Source: Flavisolibacter tropicus (GTDB taxonomy: Bacteria > Bacteroidota > Bacteroidia > Chitinophagales > Chitinophagaceae). Taken from it: a stretch of 64,000 nucleotides of DNA. The stretch covers positions 4,336,001 through 4,400,000 of the forward strand of contig NZ_CP011390.1 of NCBI RefSeq assembly GCF_001644645.1. The letters are read 5' to 3'. The notes under the pieces are model-generated. The model saw only the letters and a program-made list of their open reading frames with translations. It made no database searches and was not told where the DNA came from. Positions within the stretch are counted from its first letter, which is position 1. The number at the start of each line of letters is the position of its first letter. Position numbers and translations under genes: made by a program. This document shows positions 8,314 to 16,647 of this stretch, one piece after another.

Positions 8314-8964
8314 ATGAAGTTCTACAATATTGTAATAAAATACCGCCTTCTCATTGGCCTGGCCCTATTGGCACTGGGTGTTCTTGTAAATGTCAATGCC
8401 GGCTTCTGGCCTGCCTTCACGCTGTATTTGATCGGCGCTATCTTAATTGCCGGACACTTTTTCTTTGGTCCGCTTCGTTTGATCCAGGAGCACTTGGAAG
8501 CAGGTAACATGGAGGAAGCACAAAAGGTATTGAACTCGGTTAAATACCCCAACCTGCTGTATAAGCCCATCCGCTCTGTATACTACACGCTGAAGGGTAA
8601 CCTGGCCATGATGAACCAGGACTTTGATACAGCGGAGAAGAGCATGAAGAAGGGGCTGGATTTGGGCATGCCGATGAAGGAAGCTGAAGGTGCCAGCATG
8701 TTGCAAATGGGTATGCTAGCCATGCAAAAGAATGACCTGAAAGGCGCTGAAAGCTATATCCGCGGTGCACTACGCAAAGGTTTACCGGATAAAGAAAACC
8801 AGGCAGCTGCTTACTTGCAAATGTGCTCACTGATGATGAACAAGCGCGAGTTCCGTGCCGCTAAGGATTTCTTCCGCAAAGCGAAAGCGCTGAAGCCTAC
8901 TACGCCGCAGATTGTAGACCAGATCAAACAGATTGAAAAATATATTTCGCGTATACCGGGGTAA
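8314..8964 (+). CDS. TPR-repeat membrane protein
   Basis: 216 residues from ATG 8314. Two hydrophobic helices at about 10-29 and 32-50 form an N-terminal hairpin in the inner membrane. The rest is three to four TPR-like helix pairs (for example LKGNLAMMNQDFDTAEKSMK, GMLAMQKNDLKGAESYIRGA, CSLMMNKREFRAAKDFFRKA), a protein-protein interaction scaffold probably facing the cytoplasm. It has its own promoter box and terminator, so it is a single-gene unit. No partner is indicated by the neighbours. Confidence 0.8.
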   Translation: MKFYNIVIKYRLLIGLALLALGVLVNVNAGFWPAFTLYLIGAILIAGHFFFGPLRLIQEHLEAGNMEEAQKVLNSVKYPNLLYKPIRSVYYTLKGNLAMMNQDFDTAEKSMKKGLDLGMPMKEAEGASMLQMGMLAMQKNDLKGAESYIRGALRKGLPDKENQAAAYLQMCSLMMNKREFRAAKDFFRKAKALKPTTPQIVDQIKQIEKYISRIPG

Positions 8965-9006
8965 AAAGAACCCGGATTAACAGGAAAGAAAGGATTAAGA
9001 GGAGAA

Positions 9007-9033
9007 TGTTGACAGGTTGACAAGTTAACGAGG
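9007..9033. repeat. TTGACAAG-type word repeat
   Basis: GTTGACAGGTTGACAAGTTAAC: units of TTGACA(A/G)G repeated with period 9-10. Similar strings occur at 12307-12331, 49634-49670, 56160-56325 and 58820-58853, always between genes. Confidence 0.55.
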
Positions 9034-9057
9034 ATCATCCAACAAATTATAGATAGT

Positions 9058-9090
9058 AAAAAGCTGGCCTAAAAAGCCAGCTTTTATTTT
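9058..9090 (+). terminator. Intrinsic terminator of the TPR gene
   Basis: AAAAGCTGGC (9059-9068) pairs perfectly with GCCAGCTTTT (9076-9085) and is followed by ATTTTT. It can also act on the opposite strand for the glycogen-binding protein gene. Confidence 0.85.
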
Positions 9091-9232
9091 TAAGTAAGAT
9101 TGGTAAAAAGGGGGAGGCCTATGCACCATCTTTGTCAACTTGTTTACCTTCTCTATTTCTTCTCTAATCCTCCTTAATCTTATAATCTTAGTTCTATTCC
9201 CTTTCCTCCCTTTCCTCCCAATCCTATAAATC

Positions 9233-10720
9233 CTAGTTCTCCTTATCCATCCAGATAATAGAATTACCCGTTCCTTCTCGGTTTTGCTCCCAAAGTTTAT
9301 TGACTGGATCTAGAATCCATTGACCATCTACAATAAACTTATACAAGTGCTTGCCGGCAGACAAATGAACCGGTACTACCCATTTATCTCCTTGCTTTTG
9401 TAAGGCTAGCGTGTTAGGGCTCCAGTCATTAAAGTCGCCAGCCAGGTAAACAGCTTTTGCATTCGGAAACCCTTTCAACTGAAATTGGTAATTGGGCGAA
9501 ATGATGATGTACGAATTGCCTTTAGCATAATTAGTAGTTACTGTCATGGGGTTAGTAGGGTCTGCCATCCATTGGCCATCTACAATCAACTTATATTGAT
9601 AATTGCCTGGACCTAGCACATAGGGCAACTCCCAGCCAGTAGCTGTTTTGGTCATGTACAATTCGTTCTCCCGCCATTTGTTGAAAGAGCCCGATAGTAC
9701 TACTTGTTTGGCTTCCGTATAGCCATCTAGTTTGAATACATAAGGCTTGCCAATACGTATAACCGAATTATAATCGTTGTGCTCGTTCGGCAGGCGATCT
9801 TTATTGCCCGGGTCGGTCATCCATTGACCATCTACAATAAAGCGATAGGTATGGGTGCCCTGTGCCAGGTAAAGGGGTAGTTGCCAGCCTGTTTCTGTTT
9901 TAACCAAGGCCAGCTCCCGCTCAGCCCAATTGTTGAAGCTGCCTGCTAAGTATACGCGCTTGGCGTCAGTAAACCCATTTAATACAAATACAGTATTAGT
10001 GCGATAAAAGACAGAGTTGATATTGCCTTGACCATCCGCTTCTCGTAGTTGATTATCTGTATCTATTATCCAATCGCCATCAATGATAAACTTGTACCAA
10101 TACTTACCAGCCCCTAGCTTAACCGGTACAATCCAGCCACCGTCGGTGCGTGTCATAGAGAGGGCATTATATTGCCAGTTGGTAAAACTGCCGGCTAGCT
10201 GCACACGTCTAGCATTTAGGTGGTCGAGCAGGAAGAAAGTAACTATAGAATCTTTTATGGTAAATGGGGCTTTATTACGGAAGCGATTATACCCAAACCG
10301 TATAGAACTGCTTACCGCTGGAAAGCGAGCTGAAAAGCTGGCTTGATTTTCCGCAAATATGATACGGTCGGCAGGGTTGGCTAAATTATCAGCACCCATT
10401 ATAGGCTTACATATCGTAACGTGGTTAGGATCATTGGCTTCAATGGTCCAGCCTAGCTTTTGCAAAGAATCGGGCCGGGAAGTTTGAATAAAGTATTTAA
10501 GATCAAGATCGGCGAGGTTGTACTGAGTTATAAAGCTATCGAGTGTCGATTCCTTGATCTGCTTGTTTATCTCTATACACATCTGCCCATTCTTAATAAA
10601 GTATTTCTTCATTGGCGGCTGTGCCAATAAGGGCAGGAGGGGTAGTAGGGTAAACACAAACGTACACAGGTAATAGCGTACCCATTGCAATCGATTATGT
10701 CTGGTACTGATCATTTCCAT
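9233..10720 (-). CDS. Secreted protein with four tandem glycogen-binding-like (AMPK1_CBM/CBM48) modules
   Basis: 495 residues with a hydrophobic signal sequence near 16-34. A poorly recognised N-terminal region (about 37-155) is followed by four repeats of about 80 residues at roughly 160-239, 244-321, 327-405 and 411-490. Each carries the pattern A..V.LAGSFN.W....L and then YKFIVDG.W..DP.N, the hallmark of AMPK-beta/CBM48 glycogen-binding modules. The conserved Trp residues would form the glucan-binding surface. No catalytic domain is present, so it should be a multivalent alpha-glucan binder or structural scaffold. The ATG overlaps the end of the upstream protease gene by 10 nt, showing a two-gene operon. 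Confidence 0.85.
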   Translation of the reverse strand: MEMISTRHNRLQWVRYYLCTFVFTLLPLLPLLAQPPMKKYFIKNGQMCIEINKQIKESTLDSFITQYNLADLDLKYFIQTSRPDSLQKLGWTIEANDPNHVTICKPIMGADNLANPADRIIFAENQASFSARFPAVSSSIRFGYNRFRNKAPFTIKDSIVTFFLLDHLNARRVQLAGSFTNWQYNALSMTRTDGGWIVPVKLGAGKYWYKFIIDGDWIIDTDNQLREADGQGNINSVFYRTNTVFVLNGFTDAKRVYLAGSFNNWAERELALVKTETGWQLPLYLAQGTHTYRFIVDGQWMTDPGNKDRLPNEHNDYNSVIRIGKPYVFKLDGYTEAKQVVLSGSFNKWRENELYMTKTATGWELPYVLGPGNYQYKLIVDGQWMADPTNPMTVTTNYAKGNSYIIISPNYQFQLKGFPNAKAVYLAGDFNDWSPNTLALQKQGDKWVVPVHLSAGKHLYKFIVDGQWILDPVNKLWEQNREGTGNSIIWMDKEN

Positions 10721-11760
10721 ATGTACATTTTCCGGGTTACAAAATTAAAACCTATTTTCTGTAGCGACAGAAACTCATAGCCTAACACACCATCGGCACA
10801 ACCATTCAAAGAGAAACAGGTCTTCTCCATGTTGGTAATAATGATGGGTAAGGGAGCTATTTCCTGATTAGCAATTTGCAGGCCTTTTAAGATACCTGTA
10901 ATAGCCTCTACCTTTTTATTGCCGGTGCCTAAGAGCAGGGTGCGTCCACTGATTTCTACCTGCTCAAAGATCTTATCGGGCAAGCGGCTATCTAGTAGGT
11001 TTGTTTCGGCACCACAGTCTACTACAAAGCGCAGCTTTTTGCCAGCCATTTCAGAAAAAGTAATGATCTTATTGTCTCTTAGGTCAAAGGGTATTGTGTT
11101 GTAGGTTGATTCATCTTTTAGTTGCTCATTTTTATAGGTGGCCGATTCTTTTCGTTTGATATGATGTAAGTAAATAACACTCTTCTCATAATCAATAATG
11201 AGTTCACATTGCTTGAATAGGTTTACGCCTATCAGGCCCAGTATTTTTACTCCCTTGCTATTCTCCAAATGTCCCAGGTTAATAAGATCCGATTCTACGC
11301 GGCTGTAATGGATGGTGCCTAATGAAAACTGCTTGATCAATGTGCGGTTTATAGCTGCTTCTGTACCCGTGCTGCCTGTTTGCAACTCATCGTGATGTTG
11401 TGTGGTGGCATAATCACGGAAGTAGGTAATATTCAGTATAAGGTTAGGAGCACCCGTATCTAATATAAAGTTGCCTACCAGGGTATCGATATGCGCTTTT
11501 ATTAAGATCAAATTACCCGCTCTTGTAAATGGAATCACGCAAGAAGAGGTGTCGCTGCGTACAATTGGATCACTAATGGGATCTGTTGGTTTGAAGGGAT
11601 TTAGTTGTAAAGAGGAATCGGGCCAACCGTTTTTATCTGCAATAGGAACGGCCATGGTCTTCCAGCTTGTAAGTATACAAGCTAGCAGCAATAAAGTGCT
11701 ATGAAGACGCAGGCAGTTGCGAGCTGGCATGAAGATAAATTCGGTATAAAGAAAACGCAT
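10711..11760 (-). CDS. Retropepsin-like aspartic protease (two-lobed)
   Basis: 349 residues; a start at residue 11 (ATG 11730) is also reasonable. The N-terminal hydrophobic stretch LRLHSTLLLLACILTSW predicts export. Two aspartic-protease half motifs are visible: ILDTGAPN (Asp101) with ILGLIGVNLF following, and VVDCGAETN (Asp248) with GVLGYEFL near the C-terminus. In the second lobe DTG is DCG, an unusual but possibly functional variant. Bacterial proteins of this type are single-chain pepsin-like or retropepsin-like proteases with mostly unknown targets. It is the promoter-proximal gene of an operon with the glycogen-binding-module protein, whose ATG it overlaps. Confidence 0.82.
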   Translation of the reverse strand: MRFLYTEFIFMPARNCLRLHSTLLLLACILTSWKTMAVPIADKNGWPDSSLQLNPFKPTDPISDPIVRSDTSSCVIPFTRAGNLILIKAHIDTLVGNFILDTGAPNLILNITYFRDYATTQHHDELQTGSTGTEAAINRTLIKQFSLGTIHYSRVESDLINLGHLENSKGVKILGLIGVNLFKQCELIIDYEKSVIYLHHIKRKESATYKNEQLKDESTYNTIPFDLRDNKIITFSEMAGKKLRFVVDCGAETNLLDSRLPDKIFEQVEISGRTLLLGTGNKKVEAITGILKGLQIANQEIAPLPIIITNMEKTCFSLNGCADGVLGYEFLSLQKIGFNFVTRKMYIWK

Positions 11761-11813
11761 TCACAATGCTGTTGTATTACCGCTGCTCACATTTCACATT
11801 TTGAAAGCGAAGT

Positions 11814-12275
11814 TTATGTCGCAAAGAACTTTTCTACCTGTTGCTTGCGGTAGTTAAAGATGTGTGCCAATTGTTTCTTTACCATAGGTAATGCCAGATT
11901 ACCCAAAAAGCCGAAGGGTAGTTGGTAGTGAATGATGTCTGTCATTTCTGTACCACCTGTAACGGATTTGAAATGATGCTGGTGATGCCATAGCGCATAA
12001 GGGCCACGGCGCTGCTCATCTACAAAAAAGCGCAAATGATCTACGTGTGTGATCTCTGTCATCCAGAACAGTGGAATACCCAGCAGCGGTTTTACCATAT
12101 AGGTAATGATCTGGCCGGGATAAATGCTATCGCCATGTATTTCGTTGGTGAACTTCAGGTTGAGGTGTTCCGGGGTAATAGCGGCCAGGTTCTTAGGAAG
12201 CGAAAAGAATTGCCAGGCTTCTTCTACCGGTATGGGTAATACTTGTACTTGTTTTAATAAATGTACACGACTCAT
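11814..12275 (-). CDS. SRPBCC family protein (START-like ligand-binding fold)
   Basis: 153 residues from ATG 12275. Upstream codons to 12365 look untranslated and contain a TTGACAAG-type repeat. The order of segments (LPIPVEEAWQFFSLPKNL at the start, PGQIITYMVKPLLGIP, a WHHQHHF strand, and a long C-terminal helix with FNYRKQQVEKFF) matches the Bet v1/START-like SRPBCC fold that binds hydrophobic ligands in a deep cavity. The subgroup is often annotated as cell division inhibitor-like or cyclase/dehydrase, but the real ligand is unknown. It is monocistronic. Confidence 0.8.
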   Translation of the reverse strand: MSRVHLLKQVQVLPIPVEEAWQFFSLPKNLAAITPEHLNLKFTNEIHGDSIYPGQIITYMVKPLLGIPLFWMTEITHVDHLRFFVDEQRRGPYALWHHQHHFKSVTGGTEMTDIIHYQLPFGFLGNLALPMVKKQLAHIFNYRKQQVEKFFAT

Positions 12276-12426
12276 ATGCTGCAATATTACAAATGGAGGC
12301 CCGTAATGGTTGATAAGTTGACAAGGAATGATGAAAGGAGAAGTTAGGAAATGGGCAAGATTCAACGCTCAATAATCGATTATCAATAATTAAAACTATT
12401 TGTACTTGTGGCCTAGTGCGGTGGCT

Positions 12427-12460
12427 AAGTCTTCCCTTCGGGAGGATTTAGGAGGGCCGC
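12427..12460. repeat. GC-rich dispersed palindrome, copy 1
   Basis: The core TTCCCTTCGGGAGG is followed by a second G-rich arm (AGGAGGGCC). It lies directly after the stop codon of the exonuclease gene. Eight further copies are described in this window. Confidence 0.6.
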
Positions 12461-12465
12461 TTTCT

Positions 12466-12960
12466 CTACATCGGGTAACTTCTGGTTGTGTTCAGGTGAT
12501 GCATAAACAACTGGGCACAAGCCAGTGCGTCGGAATGTGCATCATGATGTTTTAACTCAATGTTGTATTTCATGCAGAGGGTAGATAACTTGCCTTTGTA
12601 TAATTTATAAGTGCAATGCGCTTTAAAAGAGGGTGCGGAAATGTGGTAGTGCTCTAATGTATGGATCAGGCAGCTTTTATCAAACCCTATGTTGTGCGCC
12701 ACTACGTGTTGCCCGGCAATATAATGCTCCAGTGCAGGCCAAACCTTATCAAAAGACAGCGCATTGGCCGTCATAGCAGGCGTAATACCGTGGATACCGA
12801 TATTAAAAGGATTGTATTCATTCTGAGGTGGGCGTACCAGTACATTGATCTGATCCACCACCTGACCTCTCATTACACGAACCAAACCTACCTGGCAGAT
12901 GCTGTTGCGGTTGGCATTGGCGGTTTCAAAATCAATAGCAGTAAAGGCTTGTCTGGGCAT
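12466..12960 (-). CDS. DnaQ-like (DEDDh) 3'-5' exonuclease
   Basis: 164 residues from ATG 12960. A TTG at 12993 would overlap the promoter box, so it is rejected. DEDDh motifs: Exo I DFETANA, then HGIT, Exo II AHNIGFDKS, and Exo III HDAHSDALACAQL. The family removes 3' nucleotides from DNA or RNA using two metal ions. As a stand-alone exonuclease domain, it resembles the epsilon/exonuclease X group rather than RNase T. The likely role is DNA repair or RNA turnover in the cytoplasm. Confidence 0.88.
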   Translation of the reverse strand: MPRQAFTAIDFETANANRNSICQVGLVRVMRGQVVDQINVLVRPPQNEYNPFNIGIHGITPAMTANALSFDKVWPALEHYIAGQHVVAHNIGFDKSCLIHTLEHYHISAPSFKAHCTYKLYKGKLSTLCMKYNIELKHHDAHSDALACAQLFMHHLNTTRSYPM

Positions 12961-12987
12961 TTCTATAGGTTGTGAAATGAAATAGGC

Positions 12988-13030
12988 CGGCAAAGATATA
13001 GCTAGGAGGGGTAAGGAGGGAAAAGAGATA
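12988..13030 (-). repeat. CT-rich promoter-bearing repeat, copy A
   Basis: This 43-bp segment, read on the minus strand, matches 47322-47364 at 37 of 43 positions without gaps. It begins TATCTCTTTT, continues as a pyrimidine tract with TCCTAGC-like words, and ends in TATCTTTGCCG. It forms the upstream region of the exonuclease gene. Confidence 0.7.
12991..12998 (-). promoter_or_regulatory. Candidate -7 promoter box (TATCTTTG) of the exonuclease gene
   Basis: An exact TAnnTTTG match 30 nt upstream of the ATG, embedded in the CT-rich repeat. Confidence 0.6.
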
Positions 13031-13095
13031 ATGAGGAGAGGAGAAAAGGAAGTAAAGTTTCAGGTAGCAGGTTTCTGGTTTTACCCTACTGTTTT

Positions 13096-13320
13096 CAAAT
13101 TCTAAATTCCTCACCTATTGCTACTTACCGGGGAGTTACAGAGGACTAATAGAGGAGTTACAGGGGAGTTACAGAGAATATCCTCCTATATACCTTCACT
13201 AAACGTCCACTCCAGAGGCATCACTCCTCACTCATTACTATTGACTTTCTCTGCAGTGGAGTGTCTTCTGTCTACCGTGGACTTCTTCTCACAGCTCTTA
13301 GCTCAAAGCTCGAAGCTACT
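13096..13320. repeat. GTCCACGG-type intergenic repeat block, copy 1
   Basis: A degenerate block of about 225 bp shares ordered segments with 47706-47940: AATTC-AAATTCCTC, a CTACTTACCGG segment, GAGTTACAG units (three copies here), ATATCCTCCT, ACTCATTACT, and a final CTACCGTGGACT core at 13271-13283. It fills the space between the exonuclease and cdsA and ends just beside the cdsA stop codon. Confidence 0.65.
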
Positions 13321-13327
13321 TTCCCGC

Positions 13328-14191
13328 TCACAACACCAGCACAGCATAAAACCACACCACGGTGCTTGCAAAAAGGAGAGAATCAAAGCGATCCAGGAAG
13401 CCCCCATGACCCGGCATGATGTTGCCACTGTCTTTTACCCCGGCCATGCGTTTGAGCTTGCTTTCAAACAGGTCGCCGTAGGTACCGGCAGTAGCGGCTA
13501 AGGCAGCAATAATAGCGGTATGAACAACCGGCAGGCGGCCGGTAAAGTGGGCAATCATGCTCATGACTACCACAGCCAGGATAGCGCCACCAACTGTGCC
13601 TTCCCAGGTTTTCTTGGGCGATACCTTGGAAAGCGGTGTTTTGCCAATGAGCGAGCCTACAATATAAGCCATGGTATCATTGATCCAGAGGGTAAAGATG
13701 GTGAGCAAAGGAAGTGTAAGTCCCAGTGTATTATAGCCTTCCTCACTCCAGCGGTTGCGCATATCTACCAGTAAGCCTAAGGATAGCGAGATATAGAGCA
13801 GACCCGCCAGCGAATAGCCGATGTTCTTTACAAAGAAGGCTCGGGCTGTAAAGAATTGCACTAGAGGAAACAGGAAAAGAAAAAACAGGCCCAGCCACCA
13901 AGCTACCTCGTTCAGCCGTACGCCACCTATTTGCAGCTCTGCATTGGTAAAATAGAGCATCAGCAGCCAGCCAGCGGCTATTACGCCCCAGCGGTGAAAG
14001 CCATTGATGTTATTGTAATCTGGGTTAAACTCGCCTACCAGTTTCTGGTACTCGATCCAGGCACCCCAGTGCACAATACTAAACAGCACAAAGAAGGACC
14101 AGGAATTCCAAAGCAGGCCTGCAGCCATTACCAATACAAAAACAATAGCAGTAAGAGCGCGTGTGCGGAAGGTTTGCCAGTTAAATGCCAT
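13328..14191 (-). CDS. cdsA: Phosphatidate cytidylyltransferase (CDP-diacylglycerol synthase)
   Basis: 287 residues with about eight membrane helices. The CDS signature is intact at 244-270: SKLKRMAGVKDSGN, PGHGGFLDRFD. It converts phosphatidic acid and CTP to CDP-diacylglycerol in the inner membrane, the branch point for phosphatidylethanolamine and anionic phospholipids. It follows the CPBP protease gene with only 2 nt between stop and start, so the two are one transcription unit in which cdsA is distal. A GTCCACGG-type repeat abuts its stop codon. Confidence 0.95.
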   Translation of the reverse strand: MAFNWQTFRTRALTAIVFVLVMAAGLLWNSWSFFVLFSIVHWGAWIEYQKLVGEFNPDYNNINGFHRWGVIAAGWLLMLYFTNAELQIGGVRLNEVAWWLGLFFLFLFPLVQFFTARAFFVKNIGYSLAGLLYISLSLGLLVDMRNRWSEEGYNTLGLTLPLLTIFTLWINDTMAYIVGSLIGKTPLSKVSPKKTWEGTVGGAILAVVVMSMIAHFTGRLPVVHTAIIAALAATAGTYGDLFESKLKRMAGVKDSGNIMPGHGGFLDRFDSLLFASTVVWFYAVLVL

Positions 14192-14193
14192 GA

Positions 14194-15150
14194 TTAGAAA
14201 GTAAAGTCTTGAGTTTCCATACGGTCGCCGGCGTATACACGTTCATACGAGTTCGCGGAGTTGTTTTTCATCCACCATAATAAGCCCCCCACAATAGCGG
14301 CACTGATCAGTGCGCCTACCCACAGGTAAGAGGTTGCAATCATAGGCGTATCGGCATCTGTTACCATTTTGGGGTTCATATAGGCCAGTACCAGTATTAA
14401 GCCATCATATACAAAATGAGCAATAATCGCCGGCCACAGACTGCCACTGTACCAGTAAATAGCACCCAACAAAATACCTAGTACAAAGCGGGGAATAAAG
14501 CCAAAGAATTGGAAATGGAAAAACGAGAAAAAGAAGGCCGCGATGATAATACCGGCCCAGGGGCTACGTGTGCTTTTAATAAAAAGACGTTGCAATATGC
14601 CACGGAAAAACAGCTCTTCGCCAATACCGGCAAAGGCCGCTATAAAAAGCAGGTTGATGAACAGGTTGGATAAGGTGTGCTTACCCAGCATGAATTGGAT
14701 GGTTTTGGCGGCATCTTGTTCCATTTTCTGCGCTTGCTGCTGTATACCGGGGCCAAAATGAATCTGCTTGTTTAATACGCCAAAATACTCTACCAGCGGA
14801 ACCGCCAAAAACATGATGGCTATGCCTATAATCCAAAAGGCGGCCTTAAAAGGTGGTCGCAAACCCAGGTAGTAACCCGGCTTGGGGTCAGAAAAGTAAG
14901 CAAACAGTAGAGAAGGGATCAGGAAAACACCCAGGAACTGCATCAGGATCATACCCCGTATAGCGGTGAACATCCCTGGATTTGAAGGATCCCACTTGGA
15001 AATATCTCCCAGCGTCATCATATTGATGCCTGTAATCTTGGAGATGATGAAGGTGCCGATAAATAAAAATGTCGCCGCCAATCCGAAGGTCATACCCAGG
15101 AATAAGATGATTTGCATCCAGACTGGCTTTGTTTTAAGATATGTTTGCAT
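14194..15150 (-). CDS. CPBP family intramembrane glutamic endopeptidase
   Basis: 318 residues, about eight membrane helices. The CPBP/Rce1-like motifs are present: EELFFRGILQR (Glu178, Glu179, Arg183), FFSFFHFQF (His212), and HFVYDG (His245). These form the catalytic site of membrane-embedded CAAX-type proteases. Bacterial members process unknown membrane substrates, some linked to bacteriocin immunity. It starts 21 bp from the divergent promoter of the dusB-type gene, and cdsA follows at once downstream. Confidence 0.88.
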   Translation of the reverse strand: MQTYLKTKPVWMQIILFLGMTFGLAATFLFIGTFIISKITGINMMTLGDISKWDPSNPGMFTAIRGMILMQFLGVFLIPSLLFAYFSDPKPGYYLGLRPPFKAAFWIIGIAIMFLAVPLVEYFGVLNKQIHFGPGIQQQAQKMEQDAAKTIQFMLGKHTLSNLFINLLFIAAFAGIGEELFFRGILQRLFIKSTRSPWAGIIIAAFFFSFFHFQFFGFIPRFVLGILLGAIYWYSGSLWPAIIAHFVYDGLILVLAYMNPKMVTDADTPMIATSYLWVGALISAAIVGGLLWWMKNNSANSYERVYAGDRMETQDFTF

Positions 15151-15171
15151 AGTTTCCCGCTTTCAGAGTGC

Positions 15172-15179
15172 TAATTTTG
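15172..15179 (+). promoter_or_regulatory. Candidate -7 promoter box (TAATTTTG) of the dusB-type gene
   Basis: An exact TAnnTTTG match, 39 nt before the preferred TTG start. It overlaps the 5' end of a longer frame from GTG 15168 and so argues against that start. Confidence 0.5.
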
Positions 15180-15218
15180 CGCCTCGAAGATAAGTCCACA
15201 ATCATCAATACAGCAGCC

Positions 15219-16256
15219 TTGGTTAAAATAGAAAATATAGAGCTCCCCGATTTCCCGCTTTTACTGGCACCTATGGAAGATGTCAGCGACCCGCCGTTTC
15301 GTGCCGTGTGCAAGACCAATGGCGCCGACCTGATGTATACCGAGTTTATCAGCAGCGAGGGTCTGATCCGCGATGCCATTAAAAGCCGTCAGAAGCTGGA
15401 CATCTTTGAAAGCGAGCGCCCCGTAGGCATCCAGATCTTTGGTGGTGATGAAGAAGCCATGGGCCTAAGTGCCAAGATCGTGGATACGGTAAACCCTGAC
15501 CTGCTGGACATCAACTTTGGTTGCCCGGTAAAAAAAGTGGTGAGCAAAGGTGCTGGTGCGGGTGTATTGAAAGACATCGACCTGATGGTACGCCTGACAA
15601 AGGCGGTGGTGAATTCCACCAAGCTGCCGGTAACGGTAAAAACCCGCCTGGGCTGGGACGATAACACCATCAATATTGAAGAAGTGGCAGAACGTCTGCA
15701 GGATGTGGGTATTAAAGCCTTGGCCATTCATGGCCGCACGCGTTGCCAGCTGTATAAAGGTGTGGCCGACTGGACACACATCGCCAAGGTAAAAGAGAAC
15801 CCCCGCATTCAGATTCCCATCTTTGGTAATGGTGATATCGACTCGCCAGAAAAAGCCCTGGCCTATAAAAACCGCTATGGGGTAGATGGTATCATGATCG
15901 GTCGTGCCGCTATTGGTTATCCTTGGATATTCAACGAGATCAAACATTTTGTAAAAACCGGTGAGCACCTGCCACCGCCCAACATACAACAACGTGTTGA
16001 AGTCATAAAACAGCACCTGCACCGCTCGGTAGAGTGGAAGGGGCCTTTTGCCGGCATCAATGAAATGCGCCGCCATTATACGAATTACCTGAAGGGCTTA
16101 CCCAATATAAAAGAGTTTCGCGCGAAGCTGGTAACCCTACCGGAGGTAGCACCGATTGACGAAGTGCTGGATGAAATTGTAAAACACTATGACGGTTTTG
16201 AGTTTCAGCGCACACCGATTCAGTTGATAGATTATCATGAGAAATGTGCAGTGTAG
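15219..16256 (+). CDS. dusB: tRNA-dihydrouridine synthase, DusB type
   Basis: No ATG is available near the 5' end. The TTG at 15219 gives a 345-residue protein starting (M)VKIENIELPDF, which matches where family members usually start; a GTG at 15168 overlaps the promoter. Motifs: LLLAPMEDVSDPPFR near the start, NFGCPVKKV with catalytic Cys102, KTRLGWDD, AIHGRTRCQLYKG, and the FMN-phosphate-binding segment GNGDIDSPEKA/DGIMIGRAAIGYPW. It reduces uridine in tRNA D-loops with NADPH via FMN. It is monocistronic. Confidence 0.92.
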   Translation: MVKIENIELPDFPLLLAPMEDVSDPPFRAVCKTNGADLMYTEFISSEGLIRDAIKSRQKLDIFESERPVGIQIFGGDEEAMGLSAKIVDTVNPDLLDINFGCPVKKVVSKGAGAGVLKDIDLMVRLTKAVVNSTKLPVTVKTRLGWDDNTINIEEVAERLQDVGIKALAIHGRTRCQLYKGVADWTHIAKVKENPRIQIPIFGNGDIDSPEKALAYKNRYGVDGIMIGRAAIGYPWIFNEIKHFVKTGEHLPPPNIQQRVEVIKQHLHRSVEWKGPFAGINEMRRHYTNYLKGLPNIKEFRAKLVTLPEVAPIDEVLDEIVKHYDGFEFQRTPIQLIDYHEKCAV

Positions 16257-16647
16257 CGGGGGCGTGAAATGTCAAACGTGAGACTTGAAAGGAAGGCTGC
16301 GCACACCCCCAAACCCCTAAAGGGGAGAAAGCCAACGCTCAAAGAACCAATCTTTCTAATAGAATTTCTTTCCCGCCGAATCTCCTAAGCTCAGCTTTTG
16401 TACGCGTGGCTACAGGGACGCGGCGATGTTAGCGTGTATGCCAATAATCGCATATCATTTGCTGTTACTTTTCACAGAGCTGCCAAGTCAATACCTGCAG
16501 CACAAAAAGCCAAAAGTGACATTCGGCAGGGAAGAGAAAGGATTTGCCTTTATTTGCTCGCTTTTTGCCCGCGTATTTGATGTCTTGGTTTATTATAGTA
16601 CGTTTGAAATAGCAAATAAATGATTTATCAATTAAACTTAAATTGAT
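16257..16647. other. Intergenic region with dispersed repeats
   Basis: 391 bp between dusB and the next gene. The first 75 bp are repeat elements (see 16262-16333). The remainder has two short overlapping frames (about 60 codons each, to 16580 and 16623) with no family or initiation signal, which I do not call as genes. A CATACTATA-like AT-rich stretch lies near the downstream gene, but no exact promoter box is seen. Confidence 0.4.
16262..16333. repeat. CACGTTTCACG-type words plus GC-rich palindrome, copy 2
   Basis: GCGTGAAATGTCAAACGTG and AGACTTGAA are followed by CCCCTAAAGGGGAG and GCCAACGC. The same order (CGTGAAACGTCAAACGTGAG, GC-rich palindrome, GGGAGCCAACGC) recurs at 26981-27050, so this is a composite repeat and not two chance motifs. 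Confidence 0.65.

Noticed and set aside
13118..13501. Plus-strand 127-codon frame antisense to cdsA
   Set aside because: It runs through a repeat block and then the complement of a clearly conserved cdsA signature, so it is a shadow frame.
16398..16623. Two overlapping 60-65 codon frames after dusB
   Set aside because: Low-complexity flanks, no homology pattern and no promoter box; better described as non-coding spacer.
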